Positions 54,501 through 64,000 of a DNA stretch of 64,000 bases are shown here, piece by piece. The translations under genes and the position numbers were made by a program. Positions within the stretch are counted from its first letter, which is position 1. Every line of letters starts with the position of its first letter. Where the stretch lies: NCBI RefSeq assembly GCF_004379255.2, contig NC_056040.1, forward strand, positions 3,576,257 to 3,640,256, read 5' to 3'. The notes below the pieces were generated by a model. That model saw nothing but the letters and a program-made list of their open reading frames with translations. It had not been told where the DNA came from and did not search any database. Source of the stretch: Salvia splendens. Taxonomy: Eukaryota > Streptophyta > Magnoliopsida > Lamiales > Lamiaceae.

Positions 54501-57500
54501 AACTATAACTCATACATGTGTCTGTATTTTCAGGTTATGCTGACATCACTAGTTTACGAGAAACAACTCAGACTGAGAATTATGATGAAGATGCATGGAC
54601 TTGGTGATGGACCTTACTGGATGATATCTTATGCATATTTTCTTGCAATATCTTCAATCTACATGATATGCTTTGTGGTATTTGGATCAGGCATAGGTAG
54701 TTATTTCAAGAGCTGAGCTATCTGCGATTCTTTTATCCTTTATCAATTATATAGAAGTTGTTTAATTACTGGAATATTTGACTTGCAGGTTTAAAATTCT
54801 TCACACTAAATGATTACAGCATTCAGTTTGTATTTTATTTCCTCTACATAAACTTGCAAGTGTCTCTAGCTTTTCTTGTAGCTGGTTTATTCTCAAACAT
54901 GAAGACTGCTACAGGTTCGACCACCAAATGAGCACCATTTTAGTCATTATTTGTTTTGTATGCTACGTATTAATTCAAACATTCTATAACCTATAATTGT
55001 CAGTTGTGGGCTATATGATGTTATTTGGAACTGGGTTCTTGGGTGGCTATCTCTTCCATTACTTTCTTGAAGATTCTTCATTTCCAAGTAAGCAAACATA
55101 TTAACCATCTTGTCTGGGAATTTTTGTAGATATCATTTAGGATATATTTTAGCCAATTTTGTCTGATATCTAATTTTGGCATATTCTGAATATTTTCTTT
55201 TCGTAGTATCGGTAAATTGCTGTCCTAGAATATGCTATCTTGAAAAGGAATTGGAGGAAGCCAATATCTGGCATTCCATGCTTTACAGTTTACTATATTT
55301 AGTATAGTTATTTATTCAAATTACATAGAACTGAATTTGTTTGTCATTATGAAGACTTTTAAAGGCCCACTTCCCTTCTTTAATATTTAAGAATCATATT
55401 GATGCTGTCTGAATTGAAATTCAGAAAGGGAAGGTTATAATGACTTGTACTAAGTAAGTATATCTCTAGAAATTAGGCAGAAAGTTTGTTTTTTGAATTA
55501 TGAACTGGACTGTACAATAAACTTAGTAAATTTTAAATCATTCGACTTCTTCATTTTCAGCACTGGGGTATTGTTTCTAACATTTGTATTATCTTATAAG
55601 AAGAGCAACCATCTTCCTATATATTGCAGAAGCTGGAATAATAGCTATGGAACTATATCCAGGATTCGCCCTTTATCGTGGATTGTATGAGTTTGCGCAA
55701 TATTCTTTTGCTGGGAATTCCATGGGAACTGATGGAATGCGATGGAATGATTTAAGTGATGGAAAAAACGGGATGAGAGAGGTCATGATTATTATTGCAT
55801 TGGAATGGTTAATTGTTGTTGGTGTTGCATATTATGTAGATCAAGTTGTGTCATCGGGAAGAGGTCCCCTGTTTTTCTTGCGGAGGCACCAAAAGAACAT
55901 CTCGTCATCCTTTCGTAAATCTAGCCTGCAATGGCAACGATCTAAAGTTTTCATTCAGATTGATAAACAGGATGTTGAGCAAGAGGTAAACTGATATTAG
56001 CCCTTGTAGAGTATAACTCTAGAAGTGCTACTTACTGCTATAAGGATTCTGATATTCAAATACTCCATGTATAAAGTTATTTTGTCTAACTAAGTTCCGA
56101 ATTATATTTGTGGTTTTCCATGTGTAAAGTTATTTTTCTTCAGTAAGGTAAGTATGGTTAGTGAATAGTGAATACCTTGGACAAGAAATGGCATTTTATA
56201 AGATCTGTATTACACCATGATTTTATGCTAATCAAGATTTGGTTTTAAAGGGATTCGTATGCTCAGTTTCTCTATTTGTTATTTTGGCTGCTGAATCTCT
56301 ATCATCGAATTTCACTGTTTCGCTTTGTTGATTTACGTCAGAGGGAGAGAGTTGAAAAATTGCTACTTGAATCAAGTAAAACTCATGCAATCATCTGCCA
56401 TAATCTCAAAAAGATATATCCAGGCAGGGACGGAAACCCAGAGAAATTTGCAGTGAGAGGCCTCTCACTTGCTTTGTCACAGGGGGAATGCTTTGGCATG
56501 CTCGGTCCTAATGGTGCAGGCAAAACATCATTCATTAATATGGTCAGTTTACAATCTTGCAGCCCATCAGAGATTCTACTCTTGTTTTGCCATACAATTT
56601 AACATATGATTATGCGTAGTTAATTAGTTTTTAGGTATTTTACTTATATCAACCATGCAGAAGTATCGAAGCTCAATTGCCTACTGACGTTTTTGGTCCT
56701 GCAGATGATTGGGCTCATAAAGCCCACTTCTGGAAGTGCATATGTTCAGGAACAAGATATATCGATTGATATGAACAGAATATACACTAGCATGGGTGTC
56801 TGTCCCCAGCATGAGTATGCATTGATTTGCTATCATTTGGATAGGATATTTGGTTGAATTTCAGAATCCTTCATTGAAAAAAAAACTGATTGCAGCTTAC
56901 TATGGGAAACTTTAACGGGAAGAGAGCATCTACTTTTCTATGGAAGGCTTAAAAATCTCAAGGGGGACTCCTTATTACATGTAAGTCTATAATTTTCCTG
57001 CAAGAAATGACAGGGAACCACATCAACTCTAATACAGAGTTCCTGTGTTGAATTGTTTGGCTGTTACTTGTAATTGTCGATCAAAGATGTGTCAGGCATA
57101 CAAAAATCAAATGATTTTCTTCAAGTGACCAGAGATGTATATGGAACATGAATGAGACTTTGCATGAACGTAATGTAGGGTTATTTATTTACCGTGTACG
57201 TCTATATTTTGACACAGGCTGTGGAAGAGTCTTTAAAGAGTGTGAACTTATTTCATGGTGGGGTGGCAGACAAGCAAGCACGCAAATATAGTGGTGGCAT
57301 GAAGAGGAGGCTAAGCGTTGCCATTTCACTTATTGGAGATCCAAAAGTACAACTGGATCCTCGCCTACGTTTCGAGTTATGTTATGACATCAACTTTGGT
57401 GGCTAATTGTTCTAAAACTCTCCGACAGGTAGTGTACATGGATGAACCAAGTACCGGGCTTGATCCTGCTTCACGAAACATGTTGTGGAACGTAGTCAAG

Positions 57501-58101
57501 CGAGCCAAACAAAACAGAGCTATAATTCTCACTAGTAATTGCTTTGCTCTCTCTTGTGCCGCCGACCCCATGAACCACTTTCCTTATAGACATCAGTTTA
57601 CACCTTTTTAATATTTCAGCCCATTCGATGGAAGAGGCGGAGCATTTATGTGATCGTCTTGGAATTTTCGTGGATGGAAGCCTGCAATGTGTAGGAAACC
57701 CTAAAGAGGTAAAGTATTACTACTCACGGGGCATGTAATCATAAGTTAGCGTTTACATATCCAAAACTCACATATTCATGTATCTTATCTTCCAACTGCA
57801 GCTCAAGGCTAGATATGGAGGATCGTATGTGTTCACGATGACAACATCCCCCGAACATGAGCAGGAAGTGGAGAACCTAGTACGAAACCTATCCCCAAAC
57901 GCTATCAAGATATACCAGATCTCAGGGACACAAAAGTTTGAGTTGCCAAAGCAAGAGATAAGAATAGCAGATGTGTTTGAGGCAGTGGAGAAGGCGAAGA
58001 GTAGGTTCACAGTTCAAGCATGGGGCCTCGCGGATACAACATTAGAGGATGTCTTTATCAAGGTTGCAAGAGGGGCTCAAACATTCAACACTCTCTCATA
58101 A
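51531..58101 (+). CDS. ABC transporter A family, ABCA7-like (half-size ABCA)
   Basis: Eighteen exons: 51531-51650, 52020-52401, 52513-52595, 52748-52892, 53018-53137, 53214-53338, 53952-54110, 54534-54696, 54789-54914, 55004-55087, 55630-55985, 56342-56542, 56705-56814, 56896-56980, 57218-57346, 57429-57534, 57620-57708, 57802-58101. The total is 960 aa from the first ATG, or 946 from the in-frame ATG at 51573 (MADSAN), which fits family members better. After the first helix comes a Cys-rich loop (CGCTCVDTDGNGQCGTKCG), then a helix cluster, then the nucleotide-binding domain: Walker A GPNGAGKT (676-683), signature YSGGMKRRLSV (777-787), Walker B VVYMDEP, H833. Intron 1 uses a GC donor (CAG|GCGAGT). 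The acceptor of exon 11 is CAGAAG, so two isoforms differing by one residue are possible. Members 3-8 cannot be told apart here. Confidence 0.93.
53553..53700 (-). repeat. LTR-like repeat fragment in an ABCA intron
   Basis: Read on the minus strand it begins TGTTGGCAATTGAAACTAAA, followed by ATCCCACATCGGTGTCAAGA and a TATATAA box, as at the start of many plant LTRs. A second copy (about 85% alike by eye) lies at 61853-61998. It sits in intron 6 of the ABCA7-like gene. Confidence 0.55.
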
Positions 58102-58390
58102 TAGCAGATTGCTACTCCAACAGATGCTTCAATGTAAAATATTCGATTTTTAGGCATACTGTGGACTTTCTATTGGATTTTTATCACATGTATTTCTATA
58201 CGTAGTTTACAAATACTCTTCTACAAGTAAATAGTTTATATTCAGGTTTAGACACGAAAAGTGAATTTGTTGCTAAATAAGATCCAAATTTTTATATTTG
58301 AATGGGTAGCTTTGGAATATTTTTGATAGTTTAATGGTACCGTATGTTTGAATTTGTTTCATGTGTTTAAGAAAAGTGTCCAAAACATAC
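58102..58390. other. 3' flank of the ABCA7-like gene
   Basis: AT-rich DNA between the ABCA stop codon and the LTR element; it should contain the 3' UTR. Nothing else seen. Confidence 0.6.
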
Positions 58391-58673
58391 TGTTGGAATA
58401 AGGAAATTAATTAATTGGAGAATAAGAAGGCAAGTGATGAAGATATGGCAAGAATAAAGAAGGAAATCAATGAAGATTATGGAAAATCAAATAAAAAGGA
58501 TATTAGTATAATTAGAATATAATTTCCATTTTTAGCTAGAATTACAGTCTATATATAGTTGTGTAACCATGGAGAGAATAGAATTCAAGTCATTCACAAT
58601 GTAGTCTTTAAAGTTCTCTCCGTCTTTTACTCTCTGCAATAGTATTTTATTTTCCGCATTTTACTTTTCAACA
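58391..58673 (+). repeat. 5' LTR (283 bp)
   Basis: Ends ATTTTACTTTTCAACA directly before the primer-binding site. A TATATATAG box lies near 58551. Confidence 0.95.
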
Positions 58674-58688
58674 TGGTATCAGAGCAGG
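58674..58688 (+). promoter_or_regulatory. Primer-binding site (initiator Met-tRNA type)
   Basis: TGGTATCAGAGCAGG follows the LTR without a gap. TGGTATCAGAGC is the standard priming site of plant Copia-type elements. Confidence 0.93.
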
Positions 58689-58902
58689 TTCGATCATAGA
58701 GATCGATCACTGTCTCTATAAAAAAAAATCCAAAAAACCCTAAACAAGCCTTCATCATCGTCCCTTTCCCAAAACAAGCCAAAAACCTAGCGTTCTCCGA
58801 TTCAACTAAAAAATAATTTCCCCCAAAAATCAAAATCCTTCCTCAAAACCCCAGCCTCCGTCGAGGTGTATATATACACAGAGAGAGAGACATGAATTCA
58901 AG

Positions 58903-59279
58903 ATGGCAGGGTTGCAGAGATCAGCAGTATCATTCAGTAGACAAGGATCCTTGGGACTCCTATGGGACGACAAATTCCTTTCTGAGAGCTGAACAAGCCA
59001 GCCTACCAACAAAAGGAAGAATACGAAAACAAGAGATCTCAAAACCTCAAGTCGGGCGACAAATCAGCCGCAGCATACGCCGCCGAGAATTCCGCTGTAA
59101 GCGGCAGAATCGCAATCGAGAGGAGCCGATCCAGCGGCGGACGCGTCAACCGGGGGAGAGCTCCGCCGCCGCTCGAGCCGCCGTCCCCTAGGGTTTCCGC
59201 TTGCTGACTCTGCGGCGCCTTCGGCAACAGCGGCAAGACGCGCCGCCGGCCGCCCAAGGCTGCCAAGCGCGTGATGTGA
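58903..59279 (+). pseudogene. Captured MAPK-kinase-substrate-like gene (At1g80180/At1g15400 type), frameshifted
   Basis: The frame opens MAGLQRSAVSFSRQGS, then LLWDDKFLSE, the conserved N-terminus of the small plant proteins described as MAPK kinase substrates. At about 58985 a one-base deletion shifts the frame. In the new frame it continues ELNKPAYQQKEEY, SGRIAIERSRSSGGR, PPPLEPPSPRVSA and a basic tail TRRRPPKAAKR, exactly the order of the family. TGA at 59205-59207 also interrupts it. So nearly a whole gene of this family sits between the LTRs in sense orientation but is broken. The family is recognised from memory of its conserved motifs. Confidence 0.75.
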
Positions 59280-59530
59280 TTCCGCTTGTTTATCTCAAAT
59301 CTCCCGGAAACAGCCTGTTGCCGGCTTCTGACTTGGAATCCGTCACATGGGGAGAGGCTGTCACCATGAAGAAGGGGTTGTCGAGGCGGTTGACGACAGG
59401 AGAAGCTCCGAGAAAGCAATCTTGGAGTCATGGTGGCCAAGCTGAAGACTAAGTGGCCGAAGTTTACATACACCTATGAGTCGGTGGAGGAACCGCCACG
59501 GACGGACAAGAAGGCTGCAGAGGAGCAGTC

Positions 59531-60225
59531 ATGGAAGAGATCGAGTCTACACCCCCTGTTAAGTTTGAGGAATATGAAGATGATAACGATGCTGGAAATT
59601 TCTCAGATGATGCGCCAATGAAGCGGCAGAAGTTGAGCCAGCATGATATTTCTGAACTGTCATCTAAACAAATTGATGTTGTACCACCTTCCCCAAGTGA
59701 TTCTACAGTAAGGAAAGTTGCAAACAAGCTTGCAAGTTTTGTGGCCAAGAATGGAAGGCAATTTGAGCATGTAACTAAGCAGAAAAATCCCTGAGATACC
59801 CCCTTCAAATTCTTGTTCGATGAAAGTTGTCCAGATTACAAGTACTATGAATATACACTCAGTGAAGAGGAAAAGGCATTGTCCCAAACCAAAGATTCAC
59901 TTACATCAGAAAGTGGTAATGCACCTCCCAATCAAGTGGCCAGTAGGCCTAGTGCCCAAAGATCACAACATCAGCATTCTAAGTATCAAATTCCACCTTC
60001 AGCATTATATGAAACCACATGTCACAAAGGAGCATCCTATGGATCATCACAAACAATTGGAAGATATGGTGAATCAAGTGCCCCATCTGACTCAGATCAT
60101 ATAGCAATGATGGAGTACTACATGAAGAAGGCTGCACAAGAAGAGAAGCTGAGGCCTCCTAAACACTCAAAGGATGAGATGCCCCCAACTCCTCTCCAAA
60201 TCTATAATGGTCGTGAAGGCCAAAC
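59531..60225 (+). pseudogene. Captured SURP and G-patch domain gene fragment (SUGP1-like), broken
   Basis: The first part reads PPVKFEEYEDDNDAGNFSDD, then VRKVANKLASFVAKNGRQFE, the start of a SURP module (RNA-splicing factor family). TGA at 59792-59794 interrupts it after KQKNP. The same frame carries on DTPFKFLFDESCPDYKYYEY, completing the SURP module, then SALYETTCHKGA, GESSAPSDSDHIAMMEYYMK and KDEMPPTPLQ. The C-terminal G-patch of the family is absent. The piece covers the central part of a SUGP1-like protein without visible introns, which suggests capture from RNA. It is in sense orientation with the element. Confidence 0.85.
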
Positions 60226-60936
60226 ATGACCTATAATGAGAGAGCGAGTAAGCTGCAAAGGCGCCACCCACATGTCGGTGGAGCCAGGAAAGATTGGTAG
60301 CAAGACAACCCGGGAAGACAAAGCAGCCGGAGAATTATCCGGCCGAGGGAGAGAGGTTAGCCCCAACCGGATAATTATTCGAGATGATTGGAGTAGCGCC
60401 TATGCCAGAGAAGAGAAGATAGCTAGAGCTAATGTCGCCGCCACACAGACGCTGTGAAGAGTTGACGGGAATGGGATGGCGTCTAGAGGACGTTGAGAAC
60501 CTGTTACCAAAAGACGATGTTAAAGGAACAGCCTCGGGAAAAAGCCAAAGCCAATAAGAGAAGATGAGGCCTTCTTAAACTAAATGGGAGAAGATAGTGT
60601 CGCCACACAGAGATGGGGGACGCACAATGGCAGCGAAACGTCGGATGTTGAAGAAATAGAAACTGGATTGAAGGAGTGACGGGAGAATTCTCACCGTCGA
60701 GAAATGAGCAGACTTCGGATGGACGACCAAAAGTATTGTCAGAGAAGTATTCTCACCACGAAGTTCGGCAATAACTCGGTGGAGATGGTATGGTTTGAGA
60801 GTGTGTCACCGAGGAAAAACCCATGAAGAAACATAAAGGAGACTGATGGTTTCAGGTCTTCACTTTTAGAGAAGGAAAAATGAAATGAAAATAATGAGCT
60901 CATAGTTTGAGCTGGAATGGACCGAGAATGGTCTTA
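60226..60936. other. Unassigned interior of the LTR element
   Basis: Relatively GC-rich sequence with short frames (for example 60236-60457) that I cannot assign. It may derive from a further captured gene or from a decayed gag. Confidence 0.5.
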
Positions 60937-61505
60937 AGATTGGCTCCTAGATACGAGCAAAAACTGTCTAGATTAGCTCCTCGACACGAGTCAAAACTGT
61001 CAGAATTAGCTCCTCGACACGAGTCAAAACTGTCCAAATGAGCTCCTCGACAAGAGTCAAAACTGTCAGAATTAGCTCCTCGACAAGAGTCAAAACTGTC
61101 TAAGATGGCTCCTGGATACGAGCTAAAACTATCTAAGATAGCTCCTAAATATGAGTAAAAACTGTTTAGACAAGCTCCCGGACACGAGTTAAAACGGTCT
61201 AAATTTGCTCCTTGACACGAGTTAAAACTGTCTAGATTGGCTCCTTGACACGAGTTAAAACTGTTTAGATTAGCTCTTTGACACGAGTTAAAACCGTCAA
61301 CAAAAAATTGAAGAACTCCTTGAAACGAGTTTAAACTTTCAATGATGAATGAAGAGCTCCTTGAAAGGAGTCTAAACTTTCAATGAAGAAAAAATAACTC
61401 TTTGATACGAGTATAAACTATCAATGATGAATTGAAGAAGCTCTATGATACGAGCATAAACTGTCAATGGAAATTGAAGAACTCTTAAATACGAGTATAA
61501 ATTAT
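60937..61505. repeat. Tandem array, about 33-bp unit
   Basis: The unit TTAGCTCCTCGACACGAGTC followed by AAAACTGTC(A/T)GAA is repeated about eleven times to near 61300. About five more degenerate units (CTCCTTGAAACGAGT...AAACT) follow up to just before the polypurine tract. Confidence 0.92.
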
Positions 61506-61560
61506 TTATCAAATTAAAGATCGTGTAAGTTAAGTGTCGAAAAAACTCGATACTTAACTT

Positions 61561-61569
61561 GAGGGGGAG
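61561..61569 (+). promoter_or_regulatory. Polypurine tract
   Basis: GAGGGGGAG lies directly before the TGTTGG start of the 3' LTR. Confidence 0.85.
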
Positions 61570-61852
61570 TGTTGGAATAAGGAAATTAATTAATTGGAGA
61601 ACAAGAAGGCAAGTGATGAAGATATGGCAAGAATAAAGAAGGAAATCAATGAAGATTATGGAAAATCAAATAAAAAGGATATTAGTATAATTAGAATATA
61701 ATTTCCATGTTTAGCTAGAATTATAGTCTATATATAGTTGTGTAACCATGGAGAGAATAGAATTCAAGTCATTCACAATGTAGTCTTTAAAGTTCTCTCC
61801 GTCTTTTACTCTCTGCAATAGTATTTTATTTTCCGCATTTTACTTTTCAACA
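61570..61852 (+). repeat. 3' LTR (283 bp)
   Basis: Differs from the 5' LTR at three positions that I could see (AATAAG/AACAAG, CCATTTTT/CCATGTTT, ATTACAG/ATTATAG). Confidence 0.95.
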
Positions 61853-61998
61853 ATGATAGAAATCCATGGGTTCCATCCTAAAACCAATTGGTGATAGGAG
61901 GAGGGGCCCATGAGACTTATATACTAGTTTCAGTTTTCTCTTGACACCGATGTGAGACAGTTATATATTATATTTTTAGTTTCAATTGCCAACACATA
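61853..61998 (-). repeat. Second copy of the LTR-like repeat fragment
   Basis: Homologous to 53553-53700 in the same orientation (CCATGGGTTCCATCCTAAAA, CTAGTTTCAGTTTTCTCTTG). It starts exactly where the captured-gene LTR element ends. Confidence 0.6.
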
Positions 61999-62134
61999 CA
62001 AATATCTCCCATTCATATGCTTTTTTATAAGGAAAATAACATAAATATGTACTACTAGTTTCCAAGCTAACATTTGATCATATGTTGAAACAGGTTTTTC
62101 ATGTGCAGTATCTGTAATGGTGACTTAACTCTTT

Positions 62135-62603
62135 GTGGGATCAAATAAGCTCGCGATAAAGATGGAAGCCAAGCCACTCAAAAAGCCAAGTACCCCAATC
62201 AATCAAGCCCCCCACACATACTGGAATCTTGGTGGCCATGCAAATGGCAACATCCTGTCTCACGAGATCCACCTCGCTTCTAAGATCATGCCCGTGGATG
62301 ACAGACGATCTCCTCTGTCAAGGGGACACCACTTCCTCCAGCCTCACAATAGGGTGAAGGTTGGTTGAGGTGGCCGGTGGACATGATATCAACTATTTCT
62401 TGGACAGGGTGCATGGGAAGGAGAGGCGGCTGTCGTGCTTGATGAGGAGGTGTGGACTAATCAGATTGGGATGCAGACGCAGATTTATACTAGCAATATG
62501 TTTGGGTGATACTGTGGGGAAAAATGGGGTTGTTTATAGAAGATATAGTGTTGGAGACTGGAGGATATCCTGATTCTGTTAATCATCCTTATTTTACATG
62601 TGG
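62135..62603 (+). pseudogene. Aldose 1-epimerase (galactose mutarotase) pseudogene
   Basis: The pieces appear in order but in different frames: GSNKLAIKMEAKPLKKPSTP, PHTYWNLGGHANGNILSHEI, SKIMPVDD, then FLQPHNRV, GGHDINYFLDRVHGKE, QTQIYTSNMFG, GKNGVVY and LETGGYPDSVNHPYF. These follow the order of plant aldose 1-epimerases, including the TYWNLGGH and GGHDINY signature regions. Several frameshifts and stops separate them, and the start and end of the gene are missing. No introns are visible. It cannot make the enzyme, which interconverts alpha and beta anomers of hexoses. Confidence 0.85.
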
Positions 62604-62872
62604 TTTATAGACTTACAGCTAGTTAGATCAGTATTATGCTGTCATGTTGCAGATTTGTGTTGTTTTGATGCTATGATACATAAATAAAAAGGGCTTCTTA
62701 TTATATTGAAACTAGTTGGATTTGTCAATGTTAATTTGTGTCTGAATTCATGTCTAGTCTTATCTTTTGTTCGGTTGTCTTTTTTTCTCAAAAACTCATT
62801 TCGTGACAACTTGACTCATCTTCACAATGTCAGTATTATATCTCATGATTAACCATCGTACCTCCATCCTTA
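62604..62872. other. Intergenic, nothing recognised
   Basis: AT-rich spacer between the epimerase pseudogene and the Harbinger-type element. Confidence 0.6.
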
Positions 62873-64000
62873 GAGTATCCACAACGGAGAGCATGTGCTC
62901 GTCCGTCCGTCCGTGCCAGCGGCGCGGAGGAGCTGTCCGCCGCTGCGCTCTTGCCGCTGGCACGGAGTTGCTCGATGCATCGAGCACGTCCGTGTCAGCG
63001 AGCAGGCGACGTGGCAGCGTGTGATTGGCCAACGACATATCCGTTGGAAAATCAAATTTTTTTATTTTTTAAAAAAATCTAAAATAATACCAAAAATAAA
63101 AAAAAATTCCCAATCCCAAAAAAATGGCCGTTTTTTGCCCGTTTTTCTATATTTTTTTATTTTTTTCCCCAAAATCATCTATAAATACACACATTCATCA
63201 TTTATTTTTCACATCAAATCATCTCTCATTCATCTCTCATTCATATTTTTCATACAACTTAATATCTACATCTTCATCTTCATCTCTCACTCAAAATCTC
63301 AAATGGATTTCACCCATCTCATTGTAGAAGCGGAGCGCGAAGAACAAGAATACTACGAACAATATCGTGCCGCTTATGAAGCATATGTCGCAGCGAATAC
63401 CCCCGCCCATCCTCATCAACCAACTAGATCAACTCGCCGCTACATCCATCGTGACCGGGAGGGAGCCCATGAAAGGCTCGTTGCCGACTATTTTGCCGAC
63501 CCGCCGCGGTTTCTGGAAGATTACTTTAGGCGTCGTTTTCGCATGTCAAAGCGCTTGTTTATGCGTATTCTCAACACATTGTCCGTCCGTGTTGAATTCT
63601 TCCAAACAGGTCCAGATGCAGCCGGTCGGCAAAGTCTCTCGGCGTTGCAGAAGTGTACGTGTGTCATCCGACAACTCGCCACTGGGCAAACGGCAGACCT
63701 CTTCTACGAGTATTTGCATGTCGGTGAGTCCACTGGAATCCTTTGTCTTAAAATTTTTTGCGAGGGCGTTCGTACAGCTTTCGGTGATGAATTCCTTCAG
63801 GCATCCACCACCGATGATTGTCAACGGTTGCTTCGTCTTCACGAAACAGTCCATGGCTTTCCCAGTATGCTTGGCAGCATTGACTGCATGCATTGGAAGT
63901 GGAAGAATTGCCCTACTGCTAGGAGGGGACAACATTTAAGCGGCCACAAAGGTGGCGGCCCAACACTTATCCTTGAAGCGGTCGCCGACTACCGCCTATG
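62873..64000 (+). mobile_element. PIF/Harbinger transposon, left end, continues beyond the window
   Basis: A TTA target site (62870-62872) is followed by GAGTATCCACAACGGAGAGC, a usual Harbinger-type terminal repeat. The next 130 bp are GC-rich and full of inverted repeats, among them the perfect 16-bp palindrome GCTCGATGCATCGAGC at 62970-62985. The transposase frame follows. The right end lies outside the window. Confidence 0.8.
63303..64000 (+). CDS. PIF/Harbinger transposase (HARBI1-like nuclease), 3' end outside window
   Basis: The frame from ATG 63303-63305 is open for 232 codons to the last base with no stop. After an acidic N-terminus it shows the typical N-terminal segment (RRYIHRDREGAHERLVADYF, FRRRFRMSKRLFMRIL), then KCTCVIRQLATG, and the DDE_Tnp_4 start GSIDCMHWKWKNCPTA with the first catalytic Asp at 194. 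LEAVADYRLW near the end precedes the second catalytic Asp region, which lies beyond the window. No frameshift is visible, so the element may be young. Harbinger elements need a second Myb-like protein, which is not in this part. Confidence 0.88.
   Translation, partial: MDFTHLIVEAEREEQEYYEQYRAAYEAYVAANTPAHPHQPTRSTRRYIHRDREGAHERLVADYFADPPRFLEDYFRRRFRMSKRLFMRILNTLSVRVEFFQTGPDAAGRQSLSALQKCTCVIRQLATGQTADLFYEYLHVGESTGILCLKIFCEGVRTAFGDEFLQASTTDDCQRLLRLHETVHGFPSMLGSIDCMHWKWKNCPTARRGQHLSGHKGGGPTLILEAVADYRL

Larger units (their letters stand above)
58391..61852 (+). mobile_element. Non-autonomous LTR retroelement carrying fragments of two host genes
   Basis: The element is 3462 bp with 283-bp LTRs (58391-58673 and 61570-61852) starting TGTTGGAATA and ending TTCAACA; I count three differences between them. 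The primer-binding site TGGTATCAGAGCAGG, complementary to initiator Met-tRNA, begins at 58674, and a polypurine tract GAGGGGGAG precedes the right LTR. The interior has no gag, protease, integrase or RT that I can recognise. It holds a MAPK-kinase-substrate-like sequence, a SURP/G-patch-gene-like sequence, unassigned sequence and a tandem array. The flanks (CATAC and ATGAT) do not form a target duplication. The closest described parallel I know is maize Bs1, which also transduced several cellular genes. Confidence 0.9.

Noticed and set aside
58674..58690. TGGTATCAGAGC as a tRNA gene fragment
   Set aside because: It is the primer-binding site directly after an LTR, not a tRNA gene.

Overview
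The window is nuclear DNA from a eudicot plant. The genes have many short exons split by AT-rich GT-AG introns, the encoded proteins belong to plant families (group IIb WRKY, ALDH12A, plant half-size ABCA transporters), and transposable elements of plant type fill the gaps. An asterid is plausible, but the sequence alone does not fix the species. I joined exons by hand from splice sites and protein continuity. For the seven complete multi-exon host genes the summed exon lengths are multiples of three with no internal stop.

Layout, left to right. 1-549: first exon of a minus-strand gene that leaves the window. 550-3147: AT-rich intergenic DNA with MITE-like inverted repeats. 3148-10501 (-): YLPM1-like P-loop protein, 13 exons, 782 aa. 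11305-13807 (-): conserved plant protein of unknown function. 14632-18382 (-): mitochondrial delta-1-pyrroline-5-carboxylate dehydrogenase (ALDH12A1), 16 exons, 553 aa. 18383-25475: 7 kb without genes, holding a TTTTAA-type microsatellite and a palindromic element interrupted by a Mutator-like MITE. 25476-32642: a complete-ended, apparently very young Ty3/Gypsy (Tat-like) LTR retrotransposon with 591-bp LTRs that I read as identical and a CTGGA target duplication. It has lost protease, reverse transcriptase, RNase H and most of integrase, but keeps gag and a spliced antisense gene. It sits about 50 bp upstream of the TATA box of the next gene, a group IIb WRKY factor (32791-35616, +, 594 aa).

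35617-38401: MITEs and short tandem duplications. 38402-40218 (-): conserved plant basic protein of unknown function, 356 aa. 41045-44271: full-length mariner-like element (DD39D) with an apparently intact two-exon transposase and a second, convergent ORF. Its right end lies 158 bp past the stop codon of ABCA2. 44430-49635 (-): ABCA2-like transporter, 952 aa. 51531-58101 (+): ABCA7-like transporter, up to 960 aa. These two are arranged head to head, which recalls the ABCA cluster of Arabidopsis chromosome 3. 58391-61852: a small LTR retroelement (283-bp LTRs, initiator-Met-tRNA primer site) with no recognisable pol. It carries fragments of two unrelated host genes, a MAPK-kinase-substrate-like gene and a SURP/G-patch (SUGP1-like) gene. 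62135-62603: aldose 1-epimerase pseudogene. 62873-64000: left end of a PIF/Harbinger transposon whose transposase frame is open to the window edge.

The host genes have separate roles (nuclear RNA/P-loop protein, proline catabolism, defence-type transcription factor, lipid-type transport) and form no pathway together. The unusual biology is in the mobile DNA: a two-gene-capturing retroelement, a young insertion inside a WRKY promoter, a spliced antisense gene kept by an element without pol, and a mariner element with an extra ORF and an internally duplicated segment.
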